DNA of 64,000 nucleotides from Thermofilum sp. NZ13. GTDB lineage: Archaea > Thermoproteota > Thermoprotei > Thermofilales > Thermofilaceae. Under the pieces are notes generated by a model. The model searched no databases. It saw only the letters and a program-made list of their open reading frames with translations, and was not told the DNA's origin. Every line of letters begins with the position of its first letter. The stretch's first letter is position 1. Below are positions 47,842-55,362 of the stretch, one piece after another. The position numbers and the translations under genes were made by a program. The stretch spans positions 87,912 through 151,911 of the forward strand of contig NDWX01000004.1 in the NCBI GenBank assembly GCA_002855745.1, read 5' to 3'.

Positions 47842-48740
47842 CTGCTGAAGAACCCCACAACCCTCTCCTCGTACTCTCGCGGGCTATCGAGAATCGACGC
47901 AACGTGCCTTGAGGGGGTAACCCAGAGCTCAGCTCTCTCGTTGACCCTTCTTACCTCCTCGTAGAGCCTCTTCACCTCATCCAGCGCCACGAGGTCGTCC
48001 TTCTCGCCGGCTATTAGCAGGAGCGGGATCTTTATCTTGCTGGCGTACTCGTACATCACGAGCCTCTCAGGCTTGATCCGGGCCCTCGCAGCAGTGAACC
48101 GGACGATGAGGGGGTAGGATGCACGGAGCAGCAGGCCCATCAACCCCTTCACCCTGCCGACCCACCTCCTCCCAGAGCTCCTTATGTCCACGTATGGGCT
48201 GTCGGCCACCGCTGCCTTCACCCGGGGGTCCATTGAGGAGACCATCAGTGTGATAGCCCCACCCATCGAGTACCCTATGATGCCGAGCTTAGAAGCGAGC
48301 CCCCTCTCCTCCAGCCAGTCGATTATGCGCATGACGTCCTCGCACTCCCTGTAACCGAGCGTCGTGTAGTCGCCGCTGCTCTCGCCGTGAGCGCGCATGT
48401 CGAAAACGGCTACGTTGAAGCCGTTCCTCGCCAGGATCTCGAGGATCTGCTTCATGTAGCCCTCATCCCACTTGCTCGACGTGTACCCGTGTACGGCTAC
48501 CACGGTTCTGTCCGTTTTGCCTTTCACGAGCCAGCCTCTGAGGATCACACCGTCGTGCGTCCTGACCTCTGCTCGCTCGTAGTCGAACCCGAGGTCCCTA
48601 GGCGTCCAGGAGCCGGTTCTCCGTGGAGGCTTCAGCATTTTCCCGGAGGCGATGAAGGCAAGGGACACTATAACGACCAGCACGGCGAGCACAACGGCAG
48701 CCAGAAACAGTAGTAATTCCTCTATCACGAAAATAAGCAT
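47829..48740 (-). CDS. membrane-anchored alpha/beta hydrolase
   Basis: 303 residues. An N-terminal hydrophobic helix (about residues 1-30) anchors the protein. The alpha/beta hydrolase fold follows: VVAVHGYTSSKWDEGY near 64-79, the nucleophile Ser in GIIGYSMGGAITLM near 154-167, an Asp in LLLIAGEKDDLVALDEV near 238-254, and His in VTPSRHVASILD near 274-285. It resembles BAAT/esterase-like enzymes. ATG 48740 is preferred over 48791 because TATA-like AATATAAATAG (48752-48763) lies between. The MFS gene follows with overlap. The substrate is unknown. Confidence 0.82.
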   Translation of the reverse strand: MLIFVIEELLLFLAAVVLAVLVVIVSLAFIASGKMLKPPRRTGSWTPRDLGFDYERAEVRTHDGVILRGWLVKGKTDRTVVAVHGYTSSKWDEGYMKQILEILARNGFNVAVFDMRAHGESSGDYTTLGYRECEDVMRIIDWLEERGLASKLGIIGYSMGGAITLMVSSMDPRVKAAVADSPYVDIRSSGRRWVGRVKGLMGLLLRASYPLIVRFTAARARIKPERLVMYEYASKIKIPLLLIAGEKDDLVALDEVKRLYEEVRRVNERAELWVTPSRHVASILDSPREYEERVVGFFSRWLA

Positions 48741-48813
48741 AGTGAGAAAGCTATTTATATTTTGCTCCACGCAAAAACTAACGTATCCCAAGTGGATATC
48801 CTATCGCTGGAGC

Positions 48814-48983
48814 ATGCTAGACGAAGCCGATTTTAAGATTCTCGAGGCTCTTTCCCGGAACCCCAGAACAGGTGTGTCTCAAATAGCAGGGAGACGGGTC
48901 TAAGCAGACCGACCGTGCAAGCAAGGCAGAAAAGGAGGAGCCAGAAGGCATGGGAGCTTTCTTCAAGACTCAGCGTCCCCTGA
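48814..48983 (+). pseudogene. remnant of Lrp-type HTH gene
   Basis: ATG 48814 gives LDEADFKILEALSRNPRTGVSQIAGRRV, the start of an Lrp winged helix (compare LDDKDIAILEAL at 38635), stopping at TAA 48901-48903. Shifting frame by one base continues it as GLSRPTVQARQKRRSQK, matching the recognition helix, and ends at TGA 48981. The effector domain is missing, so the gene is a decayed relic. The gap 48984-49040 holds the promoter of the next gene. Confidence 0.65.
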
Positions 48984-49040
48984 ACTCGTGGAATTTGAAA
49001 GCCTTTATTAGCTATAGCTCTCTTTCTCTCGGGGATACCA

Positions 49041-49472
49041 TTGGGTTTTGTCAGGGTTAAAGCGAGGGTGTGGAACGTCGAGAAACCTGAGAACGCTGCG
49101 GAAGTGGAGCCTCTAGCCGATACCGGAGCGATATACACGGTCTTACCCGCGAGCCTTCTCAGATCGCTGGGCGTGAGGAGCATTGGGAAGAGGAGGTTCA
49201 GGCTGGCCAACAACCAGGTTCTCGAAAGAGAAATAGGGCTCGTGGGCATCGAAGTTCACGGTGCAACGACGCACACGATTGCAGTATTCGTCGACGAGGG
49301 CGTTTACCTCCTCGGGGTTGTGACGCTTGAGGAATTAGGCTTAGAGGTGGACCCCGTTAAGGGTGAGCTGAGGCCGATGGAGCTTCTGCTAATGCAAGCT
49401 ACAGCCAGCACCACGAAGCTGCAAGCCCTGAAGCTCGGAGGCGGTCAGGGAAGTTTGAGGATAAAGATTTAA
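49041..49472 (+). CDS. retroviral-type aspartyl protease-like protein
   Basis: 143 residues. A pepsin-like retropepsin half is visible: the strand VKARVWNVEKPENAAEVEPLADTGAIYTVLP (residues 6-36) holds the active-site-like ADTGA, followed by LLRSLGVRSIGKRRFRLANNQVLEREIGLVGIEVHG and a second glycine-rich strand YLLGVVTLEELGLEVDP near 94-110. One DTG per chain means it would act as a homodimer. Such proteins occur in archaea and bacteria, mostly uncharacterised. TTG 49041 follows a TATA-like TTTATTAGC (49003-49011). It may process or bind cell proteins. Confidence 0.65.
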   Translation: MGFVRVKARVWNVEKPENAAEVEPLADTGAIYTVLPASLLRSLGVRSIGKRRFRLANNQVLEREIGLVGIEVHGATTHTIAVFVDEGVYLLGVVTLEELGLEVDPVKGELRPMELLLMQATASTTKLQALKLGGGQGSLRIKI

Positions 49473-49498
49473 AAGGGAGCTTTGCGGCGGAATAGGCT

Positions 49499-50596
49499 GT
49501 GACTGAGTACAAAATAGATGAAAGGGCTCTCTCCTTCCTGAAGGAGGCCACTGAGGCCATAGGCCCCTCGGGCTTCGAGGAACCCGTTCTCGCGCTCTTC
49601 AAAAACCACTACTCCGCGTACGCCGACGAGGTGAGGAGGGACAACCTCGGCTCGCTCGTGCTGGTGAAGAGGGGCTCCAGCGAGGCGCCCCGCGTCCTCG
49701 TAGCAGGCCACGTGGACGAGGTGGGTTTCCTCGTCACCGGCATAACCAACGAGGGGTTCGTTAACTTCACGCCCCTCGGAGGCTGGTTCGAGCAGGTGCT
49801 CCTGGCCCAGCGCGTGGTCATAAAGACCAGGAGCGGATTGGTCCCCGGGGTGATCGCAAGCAAGCCCCCGCACCTCCTCACCCCAGAGGAGAGGCAGAAG
49901 GTGGTCCAGATCAGCCAGATGTTCATCGACGTCGGGGCCACGAGCAAGGAGGAAGCCGAGAAGCTCGGCATCAGGGTGGGAGACCCCGTCGCGCCCTGGT
50001 CCCCCTTCACCAAGACGGCCTTCGACGACAGGATAATGGCCAAGGCGCTAGACGACAGGATAGGAGCCTTCATCGCCATGGAGGCCCTGAGAGTGCTAAG
50101 GGAGCGCAGCGTAGACCACCCCAACACCTACTACGCCGCCGCCACGGTCCAGGAGGAGGTGGGCCTCAGGGGTGCCGAGACCGTGGGGTGGGTCGTGGAC
50201 CACGACGTAGCGATCGTCACGGAGGTGGACATCGCCGGCGACGTCCCCGGCATAAAGCCTCACGAGGCCCAGGCCAAGCTGGGCAAGGGCCCCTCCATTG
50301 TCACGTACGACAGGTCCATGATACCAAACCAGAAGCTCAAGGAGTTCGTGATACAGGTGGCGGAGGAGTGCAAGATCCCATACCAGCTCTCAGCCGTCTC
50401 AGGAGGCACAGACGCCGGCAGGCTCCACCTGTACCGAGGAGGCCGGCCGAGCATAGTGATAGGCGTTCCCACCAGGCACATACACAGCCACGTGAGCGTG
50501 GCCAGCCTAGCGGACGTCGAGAACGCCGTCAAGCTCGTGGTGGAGCTCATCAAGAGGCTCGACAGGGAGGCGGTAAACTCCTTCAAGAGCATTTGA
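49499..50596 (+). CDS. M42-family aminopeptidase / cellulase-like metallopeptidase
   Basis: 365 residues, cytoplasmic dinuclear-metal aminopeptidase. Metal ligands: VAGHVDEVGFLV near residues 68-79 (His-Asp), KALDDRIGAF near 182-191 (Asp), VQEEVGLRG near 217-225 (Glu-Glu), and the C-terminal IGVPTRHIHSHVSVA near 321-335 (His). The active form is a dodecamer. It removes N-terminal residues, often acidic or hydrophobic. GTG 49499 lies about 25 bp after TTTAAAAGGG (49469-49478). The gene at 50657 (four-cysteine protein) has its own TATA. Confidence 0.9.
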   Translation: MTEYKIDERALSFLKEATEAIGPSGFEEPVLALFKNHYSAYADEVRRDNLGSLVLVKRGSSEAPRVLVAGHVDEVGFLVTGITNEGFVNFTPLGGWFEQVLLAQRVVIKTRSGLVPGVIASKPPHLLTPEERQKVVQISQMFIDVGATSKEEAEKLGIRVGDPVAPWSPFTKTAFDDRIMAKALDDRIGAFIAMEALRVLRERSVDHPNTYYAAATVQEEVGLRGAETVGWVVDHDVAIVTEVDIAGDVPGIKPHEAQAKLGKGPSIVTYDRSMIPNQKLKEFVIQVAEECKIPYQLSAVSGGTDAGRLHLYRGGRPSIVIGVPTRHIHSHVSVASLADVENAVKLVVELIKRLDREAVNSFKSI

Positions 50597-50656
50597 AGTT
50601 AGTACTACAAAGCATTATTTATACAACCGGATAGCTGAATATTCTCGGCGGTCGCC

Positions 50657-51100
50657 TTGAGCCTCGAGGAGCGCAAGGTCACCCCCCTCCACGCCTTCGT
50701 AGCATCAGCGCTGGCCGCGTTCAGAGAGGAGGGTGTGCTGAACTACGCGATACTCACGTCCTCGATGCAGAAAGTGGGGGAGAGGCTGTCCCAGATCTAC
50801 GGGAGGCCCGCAGACCCCCTCGAGGCCCTGAGGAGAGCCACGGATCTCCTCCAGCTCGCGGGCTCCGTGGAGGTCGAGGACCGCGCCGACCACTACCTCG
50901 TCAAGGTCGCGACGGGGACGTGCAGGCTATGCCCCAAGGCTGTCGGAGGCCTCGAGCTCCCCGGGAGGCTCTGCCCCCTCCCCGGGCTCCTCGCCGGCTT
51001 CGCGGGCCTCAAGCCCGACCTCGAGGGGACGAGGAGGGACGGGGCGCACTGCGTGATAGCGATTCACAAGAATTCAGGGCATAAGGGGACAGAGCTGTAG
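50657..51100 (+). CDS. conserved four-cysteine protein, paralogue of 8263-8691
   Basis: 147 residues of unknown function. The layout equals that of the protein at 8263-8691: FVASALAAFREEGVLNYAILTSSMQKVGERL in the helical half, then CRLCPKAVGGLELPGRLCPLPGLLAGFAG near residues 92-120, and HCVIAIHK near 136-143. The four cysteines and the CPxAVGG and LCPxPGLLxG blocks are shared. TTG 50657 follows TATA-like TTATTTATAC (50617-50626). It has no zinc-ribbon partner here, unlike the copy at 8.5 kb. A metal-binding or electron-transfer role is possible but unproven. Confidence 0.55.
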   Translation: MSLEERKVTPLHAFVASALAAFREEGVLNYAILTSSMQKVGERLSQIYGRPADPLEALRRATDLLQLAGSVEVEDRADHYLVKVATGTCRLCPKAVGGLELPGRLCPLPGLLAGFAGLKPDLEGTRRDGAHCVIAIHKNSGHKGTEL

Positions 51101-51155
51101 TTTTTACAGCCCCCTCTCGGTAAAGCTTTTAAACACCCTCAGGAATGCGGCACGC

Positions 51156-51998
51156 ATGCTCGAGGCCTGCAGAGTCTCTGTCCTCGGCGCGGGGAAGATC
51201 GGCGGAGCCCTCGTCAAAGCCCTGGTCGGCAGGCTGGGAGGCTCGCGGGTTACGGCAACCGGTAGGAGCGCCGAGACCCTTAGGCGTATAGAGGAGCTCG
51301 GGGCGCGGGCAACCAGGGACAACAGGAAGGCGGTCGAGCAGTCGGACCTGGTCGTGGTCAGCGTCAAGCCCCACCACTTCCCCCAGCTCCTCAGGGAGAC
51401 GGGCTTCGACGTGTGGGAGGGCAAAACCGTCGTCTCGGTGATGGCGGGCGTGAGGCTTGCCACCCTGCAGGGAGTCCTCGAGGGCGCTGAGGTGTACCGC
51501 GCCATGCCGAACCTCAACGCCCACGTAGGCAAATCCGCGACGGCGATAGCCGAGAACGGCGCCGGAGCCGGGAGGGGCCTCGTGGAGGAGCTCTTCAGCC
51601 TCGTCGGCCAGACCTACTGGGTGCCCGAGGAGTACCTCGACGTCTGGACCGGCCTGGCAGGCAGCGGGCCAGCATTCCTGGCCGAGATCATAGACGCCCT
51701 CGCGATGGGCGCGGTCGCCTCCGGGATGAGCCGCGAGCTAGCCTACAGGGCCGTGCTCGACGTCATGGAGGGCACCGCCCTGCTCCTCAAGGCCCGCGCA
51801 GGCGTCCACCCGGTGCAGCTGCGAGACGAGGTCGCGACCCCCGCCGGGACGACGATCAGGGGGCTAACGGTCCTGGAGTCCGAGGGGGTGAAGGCTGCTC
51901 TGATGAAGGTCGTGGAGGAGGCCTCCAGGAGGTCGAGGGAGATCGGTGCGGAGGTCGACGAGCGGGTCAGGAGGGAGCTGGCCCAGATATGGCGCTGA
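51156..51998 (+). CDS. proC: pyrroline-5-carboxylate reductase
   Basis: Reduces pyrroline-5-carboxylate to proline with NAD(P)H, last step of proline synthesis. Seen: VSVLGAGKIGGALVKALVG near residues 6-24 (Rossmann GxGxxG), SDLVVVSVKPHHFPQLL near 66-82, and ECR motif VEELFSLVGQTYWVPEEYLDVWTGLAGSGPAFLAEIIDALAMGAVASGM near 145-193, with the GSGPAF proline-binding loop. 280 residues, complete. ATG 51156 follows CTTTTAAAC (51126-51134). The next gene is separated by 37 bp. Confidence 0.93.
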   Translation: MLEACRVSVLGAGKIGGALVKALVGRLGGSRVTATGRSAETLRRIEELGARATRDNRKAVEQSDLVVVSVKPHHFPQLLRETGFDVWEGKTVVSVMAGVRLATLQGVLEGAEVYRAMPNLNAHVGKSATAIAENGAGAGRGLVEELFSLVGQTYWVPEEYLDVWTGLAGSGPAFLAEIIDALAMGAVASGMSRELAYRAVLDVMEGTALLLKARAGVHPVQLRDEVATPAGTTIRGLTVLESEGVKAALMKVVEEASRRSREIGAEVDERVRRELAQIWR

Positions 51999-52034
51999 CC
52001 AAAAGCAAATAAGGTTGCCGCGAGGGTATATGCT

Positions 52035-52883
52035 GTGCAGCGTGAGAGCCTTGTAGACAGGCTAGCCCTAGCGGCCACAGCAATTCTCCTAGTGTCGCCC
52101 GCTCTCGCCTACCTAACCGGGCTCTGGGTGCCGTACTGGAGGCTCGTGACGATGCTCGGCTACGAGGAGGCTTACGTCGCCCTCGCCGTCATCGTGTACG
52201 TCGCCCTCTCGCCGCAGCTAGGCTACTACATGCTCCTATCCCTCCTCACCTCGGCCTGGGTCAACGTCTACCTCAAGAACACCCTAGCCCTCCCCAGGCC
52301 GCCGCCCGAGCAGTGGAAAGTGCAGGAGACGGGCTACGGCTTCCCCAGCGGCCACGCTCAGGTCTCCACCTCGTTCTGGTCCACAGCCTGCTTGAAGCTC
52401 CGGCGCGCCTCCCTCACCGTGTTCAGCGTCACCCTCGTGGCCCTCATCTCCATCTCCAGGCTGGAGCTGGGCGTCCACTACCCCCGCGACGTGGCCGGCG
52501 GGGTGCTCATAGGCCTCGCCGTGGCCCTAGCGTCCTACTACCTAGCCGGCTGGCTCCTGAGGGCGGACAAGAGGGCAACCTCCACCGCCACGCTCCTGTA
52601 CTCCCTGCTCGTGGCGGCGCTCTACCTGATCCAGCCGGACACCACTATCCTGAAGGCAGCCGGCGTCCTGGCCGGCGCCTCGCTCTACCCCCTGGTGAAG
52701 GACAAGGTGAAGCCCCCGCCCAGCGTGGCCCGGCGCACCGCCCTGACAGCGCTGACCCTCGCCGTCGCGCTGGCCCTCACACAACTGGCGAAGACAGCGA
52801 GCCCCCCAGCCCAGCTCGCAACCTACCTGGCCATCTCGCTGGTCATAATCGCAACCCCCCTAGCGCACAGCAAGCAAAGGTAG
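52035..52883 (+). CDS. PAP2-family membrane phosphatase
   Basis: 282 residues, about seven membrane helices, with the PAP2 phosphatase motifs: KNTLALPRP near residues 79-87, YGFPSGHAQVSTSFW near 101-115, and SRLELGVHYPRDVAGG near 140-155. The His/Asp/Arg positions for phosphoenzyme chemistry are all present. It likely dephosphorylates isoprenyl diphosphates or phospholipids at the membrane. The C-terminal third adds two helices beyond the core. GTG 52035 follows AAATAAGG (52008-52015). Monocistronic. Confidence 0.85.
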   Translation: MQRESLVDRLALAATAILLVSPALAYLTGLWVPYWRLVTMLGYEEAYVALAVIVYVALSPQLGYYMLLSLLTSAWVNVYLKNTLALPRPPPEQWKVQETGYGFPSGHAQVSTSFWSTACLKLRRASLTVFSVTLVALISISRLELGVHYPRDVAGGVLIGLAVALASYYLAGWLLRADKRATSTATLLYSLLVAALYLIQPDTTILKAAGVLAGASLYPLVKDKVKPPPSVARRTALTALTLAVALALTQLAKTASPPAQLATYLAISLVIIATPLAHSKQR

Positions 52884-52988
52884 CCCCCTTTTTGAACTTC
52901 GTAACACAGCCCCGAGTGTTTTTATTTCATTTTTCACTTTCAACAAACACCAAAAAAAGATAAAGCCCGATACTAATCTCGGTGCAAT

Positions 52989-53315
52989 ATGCCCTCCACA
53001 CCCTCTTCGAAGCTTGATTTCGTCGACAGCCCTCTAGCTCTGCAGGCGAGCATCGCTCTTAGAGACCACATGAAGGATCTCCTGGCTGAGGCCGAGAAGC
53101 TACCCCCTGCTGTGCTCACTGAGAGGATCTACGAGCTGCTCAGGAGGAGCGATGTGAACGTCGAGGTGACGCCGGAGCCCATCGCCACGCCGCCCTACCT
53201 GCTCGTACAGCGCAACCCCCTCCGCCTCATCCTCGTGCTGCGCGGCAAGGCGTACCAGGTGTGGCCCGAGCTTGCCCCTCTGCGCCCACCGGGATTCGAA
53301 CCAATAAGAATATAA
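52989..53315 (+). CDS. hypothetical protein
   Basis: 108 residues, not recognised. Helical N-terminus (ASIALRDHMKDLLAEAEKLPPAVLTERIYELLRRSDV), then strands NVEVTPEPIATPPYLLVQRNPLRLILVLRGKAYQVW. Small, no signal. The last residues PPGFEPIRI are coded by bases that mimic a tRNA T-arm on the other strand, but no tRNA is there. ATG 52989 follows a TATA-like AAAAGATAAAGC (52956-52967). It is 35 bp from the membrane regulator gene and may be co-transcribed with it. Confidence 0.5.
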   Translation: MPSTPSSKLDFVDSPLALQASIALRDHMKDLLAEAEKLPPAVLTERIYELLRRSDVNVEVTPEPIATPPYLLVQRNPLRLILVLRGKAYQVWPELAPLRPPGFEPIRI

Positions 53316-53349
53316 ACCCCGCCAGCAACGATGCCTTTAGAGCGCCGGC

Positions 53350-54237
53350 ATGACGCCCAGAGACCCCCGAGCCCTCCTCGCCGTCCTCGCAACCCTAGCC
53401 CTGCTAGCCGCCCTCGTTCTACGCCAGCCAGCCGTGCTGCAGGCTAGCCCCGCGCTCCTCGTACTGGACTCGCGCGCCTCGGCGCAAATCGTGCCGAACT
53501 CAACGAGCTTCACTATGACGTTAACTCTCCCGCCCTACACGCTACTCGACGACGCGCGCGTAGCCTGCGTCGCGAACGCCTCCAGCGTCGAAGCCTCCTC
53601 CAGCGCCGCCCAAGTAAGGGTGGCTCGCGAAGGGTCGCTCCACTGCATCTACGCGACGGCCTCCAACCCAACCCCCCAGTTCACCCGGCTCGAGCTCCAG
53701 GTCCGGGCGCACCCCCTAGAGGAGCAGCCCGCGCAGTTGCCCGTAGGCCTCCTAGCGGCGACCGTGGCGGTGGGGGCGGCCTCGTACCTCTTTCTGACGG
53801 AGAGGGGCAGGGACCTGGCCTTCAAGGCCCTCTCCATCCCCGTTGCCTACGCGCTCGTCGGCAGGGAGAACGTCCTCGAGAACGCCAGGAGGAGGCTCAT
53901 CTACGAGTACATCAGGAAGAACCCCGGAGCCGGCCCCCGGGCGATCAGCAGGGACCTCGGGATCAGCTTCGGCGAGGTCCAGTGGCACCTCTCAGTCCTC
54001 GAGCGCGTGGGCCTAGTGGCGAGGGTGAGCCTCGCGAAGAATATCCTCTACTACCCGGCGGAGATGCAGCTCCACGAGTGGCTACCCGCCTTCGCCAAGC
54101 GGGAACTCGGGGTCAGAGTGGGGCCGGAGCACGTCAGGAGGAACGAGTACAGGATACGCGCCATGCTGGCCAGGGGCTGCACTCTCCCAGAGCTCAAGGC
54201 GGCTCTTTCCCAAGCCGAGCCACAGGCTACACTCTGA
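53350..54237 (+). CDS. membrane-spanning winged-helix regulator
   Basis: 295 residues. An N-terminal hydrophobic segment (about residues 7-30), an extracellular beta domain (about 35-130) with two Cys (ARVACVANASS, GSLHCIYAT), a second transmembrane helix (about 133-153), and a cytoplasmic part with a winged helix: NARRRLIYEYIRKNPGAGPRAISRDLGISFGEVQWHLSVLERVGLVARV near 178-226. This layout is a one-component transmembrane regulator: an outside signal could be passed to DNA. ATG 53350 follows AATATAAACC. The surface-protein genes at 55363-59717 are likely candidates for regulation, but this is inferred. Confidence 0.75.
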   Translation: MTPRDPRALLAVLATLALLAALVLRQPAVLQASPALLVLDSRASAQIVPNSTSFTMTLTLPPYTLLDDARVACVANASSVEASSSAAQVRVAREGSLHCIYATASNPTPQFTRLELQVRAHPLEEQPAQLPVGLLAATVAVGAASYLFLTERGRDLAFKALSIPVAYALVGRENVLENARRRLIYEYIRKNPGAGPRAISRDLGISFGEVQWHLSVLERVGLVARVSLAKNILYYPAEMQLHEWLPAFAKRELGVRVGPEHVRRNEYRIRAMLARGCTLPELKAALSQAEPQATL

Positions 54238-54364
54238 GCCTCATCTGCCTCCTGCAGAGCATAACCGTGGCTGTGTGCGAGCATATCCCCGCCTTCCTCA
54301 CGTTGCCGTATGCCCGGGAGAAGCAGTCGCACCTGTACCTCCCACCGCTTATCCACACGTTGTA

Positions 54365-54625
54365 CTAGGGGTAGGTGTCCTCTAGCTCAGGCAACCCCTT
54401 CACCAGCCAGTGCTCCCCGCCAACCTTCTCCACCTTTCCCGCTAGAAAGCGATAGGCAGCCCTGTAGAACCACTCAGGGGGCTTGTCGGGGAACGAGGGT
54501 TGCAGCCCGCCCAGCGCGTCGAACAGGTTCCCGCGCTCCTCGACTAACCTGCTATCGCAGTAGCCGTAGAGGGTGCACCTCACAAGTGCCCAGGCGAGCC
54601 TGCTCTCCTCCCATTTAACCCTCAA
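54365..54625 (-). CDS. small hypothetical protein (third of a minus-strand trio)
   Basis: 86 residues: RVKWEESRLAWALVRCTLYGYCDSRLVEERG, then LQPSFPDKPPEWFYRAAYRFLAGKVEKVGGEHWLVKGLPELED. Two Cys near the N-terminus (RCTLYGYC). No known family. TTG 54625 overlaps the preceding gene's stop by 11 bp; a longer form from 54655 would overlap more. The downstream gap 54238-54364 contains no gene I can support. The trio may encode a complex. Confidence 0.4.
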   Translation of the reverse strand: MRVKWEESRLAWALVRCTLYGYCDSRLVEERGNLFDALGGLQPSFPDKPPEWFYRAAYRFLAGKVEKVGGEHWLVKGLPELEDTYP

Positions 54626-54803
54626 GCGAGAGCACCCACAGGGTTTTCTCAGCAACGGAAACGGTCACGCCGGCGGGGTGCGGGTTCCCCCTGAGGAAGC
54701 CGTAGTCCACCAATCTGAGGTAGTCACCTAGCTCCAGCTCCGCGGCACGTAGCCACTCCAGCACAGCCCTCTCCTCAGCCACGCCGGTCTGGGACTCCCT
54801 CAA
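54615..54803 (-). CDS. small hypothetical protein (second of a minus-strand trio)
   Basis: 62 residues (EERAVLEWLRAAELELGDYLRLVDYGFLRGNPHPAGVTVSV), acidic and helical at the front, strand at the end. Unrecognised. It starts at ATG 54803, overlapping the upstream gene by 4 bp, and its stop overlaps the next gene by 11 bp. Coupling of three short genes in series is the main evidence that they are real. Confidence 0.4.
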   Translation of the reverse strand: MRESQTGVAEERAVLEWLRAAELELGDYLRLVDYGFLRGNPHPAGVTVSVAEKTLWVLSLEG

Positions 54804-55078
54804 GAACCCCTAACAAGGGCGTCCTTCGTCGGGAAGGCAAGCCTCAGCAAATCTTTCCGCCTCTGCCGCCACACAACAAGCCTGGGCTTGCCGCTAAGCG
54901 CGAAGGGGTCCTCGACCTCTACAATCATTTGGTCGCAGTCGAAGTAGCGCTGCATCGCCGGCACACCGTCCCACCCCCTCGGCAGCGATACGAGGGCGCG
55001 GCGCCTCTCCAGCCGGTAGGAGTCGAAAGAGAGCGGGGCGGCGAGCGGTAGGCCAGCGTGACGTCGTAAAAAGGCCAC
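54800..55078 (-). CDS. small hypothetical protein (first of a minus-strand trio), start uncertain
   Basis: From GTG 55078 the product is about 92 residues; a shorter form starts at ATG 54955. The most protein-like part is SYRLERRRALVSLPRGWDG then MQRYFDCDQMIVEVEDPFALSGKPRLVVWRQRRKDLLRLAFPTKDALVRGS. No known family. Reading further upstream would enter the repeated GC-rich element and is not supported. It overlaps the next gene by 4 bp. Confidence 0.4.
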   Translation of the reverse strand: MAFLRRHAGLPLAAPLSFDSYRLERRRALVSLPRGWDGVPAMQRYFDCDQMIVEVEDPFALSGKPRLVVWRQRRKDLLRLAFPTKDALVRGS

Positions 55079-55090
55079 CGGGCCCCGGCC

Positions 55091-55289
55091 CCAGTCCCCG
55101 GCACGGCGATACAGGGATGGGCCGCTTGCCGGGTGTCGCGCGCGGCTCGAAGAGGCTGAGAGGCGCCGAGGCAAAGCCCCGTCGCACACCAATGGGCGCG
55201 AGCTGGCGGGGCGGGCCGAAGGCGCGGAGCCCATGACCACCCCGAAAAGGGGGCCCTGGATCAGTGAAGGGGTGAATGTGCCAGGCGCG
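55091..55289 (+). repeat. GC-rich structured element, copy 2 (possible ncRNA)
   Basis: About 199 bp matching 30041-30227, strongest from 55152 to the end. Pairings found in copy 1 persist with mostly compensating changes: GCCCCGTC still pairs with GGCGGGGC, the CCCC-GAAAA-GGGG hairpin is kept, and CCGAGGC pairs with GCCCTGG with one mismatch. Here the element lies between a leftward gene trio and a rightward promoter (55317), so it is not the leader of the next mRNA. The reading frame seen in copy 1 (TTPKRGPWISEGVNVPGA) runs into a stop soon after the element, favouring RNA or a mobile repeat over protein. Confidence 0.6.
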
Positions 55290-55316
55290 CGCCACGGCTT
55301 AGCCCTCCCCTGATCC

Positions 55317-55337
55317 TGAACTAAAAAGTTTATAAGC
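55317..55337 (+). promoter_or_regulatory. promoter of pilin-like gene, TGAACTAAA type
   Basis: TGAACTAAAAAG then TTTATAAGC: an upstream purine-rich element and a TATA box, about 26-35 bp before the start (GTG 55363 or ATG 55372). Nearly identical to 55964 and 57513. Confidence 0.75.
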
Positions 55338-55362
55338 AGGGGTGTAGACTCCCAACTGACAG

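Noticed and set aside
53285..53305. tRNA T-arm-like sequence (GGTTCGAATCCCGG on the minus strand)
   Set aside because: No D-arm, anticodon arm or acceptor stem fits around it, and only two base pairs of a T-stem form. The bases code PPGFEPIRI at the end of the gene at 52989.
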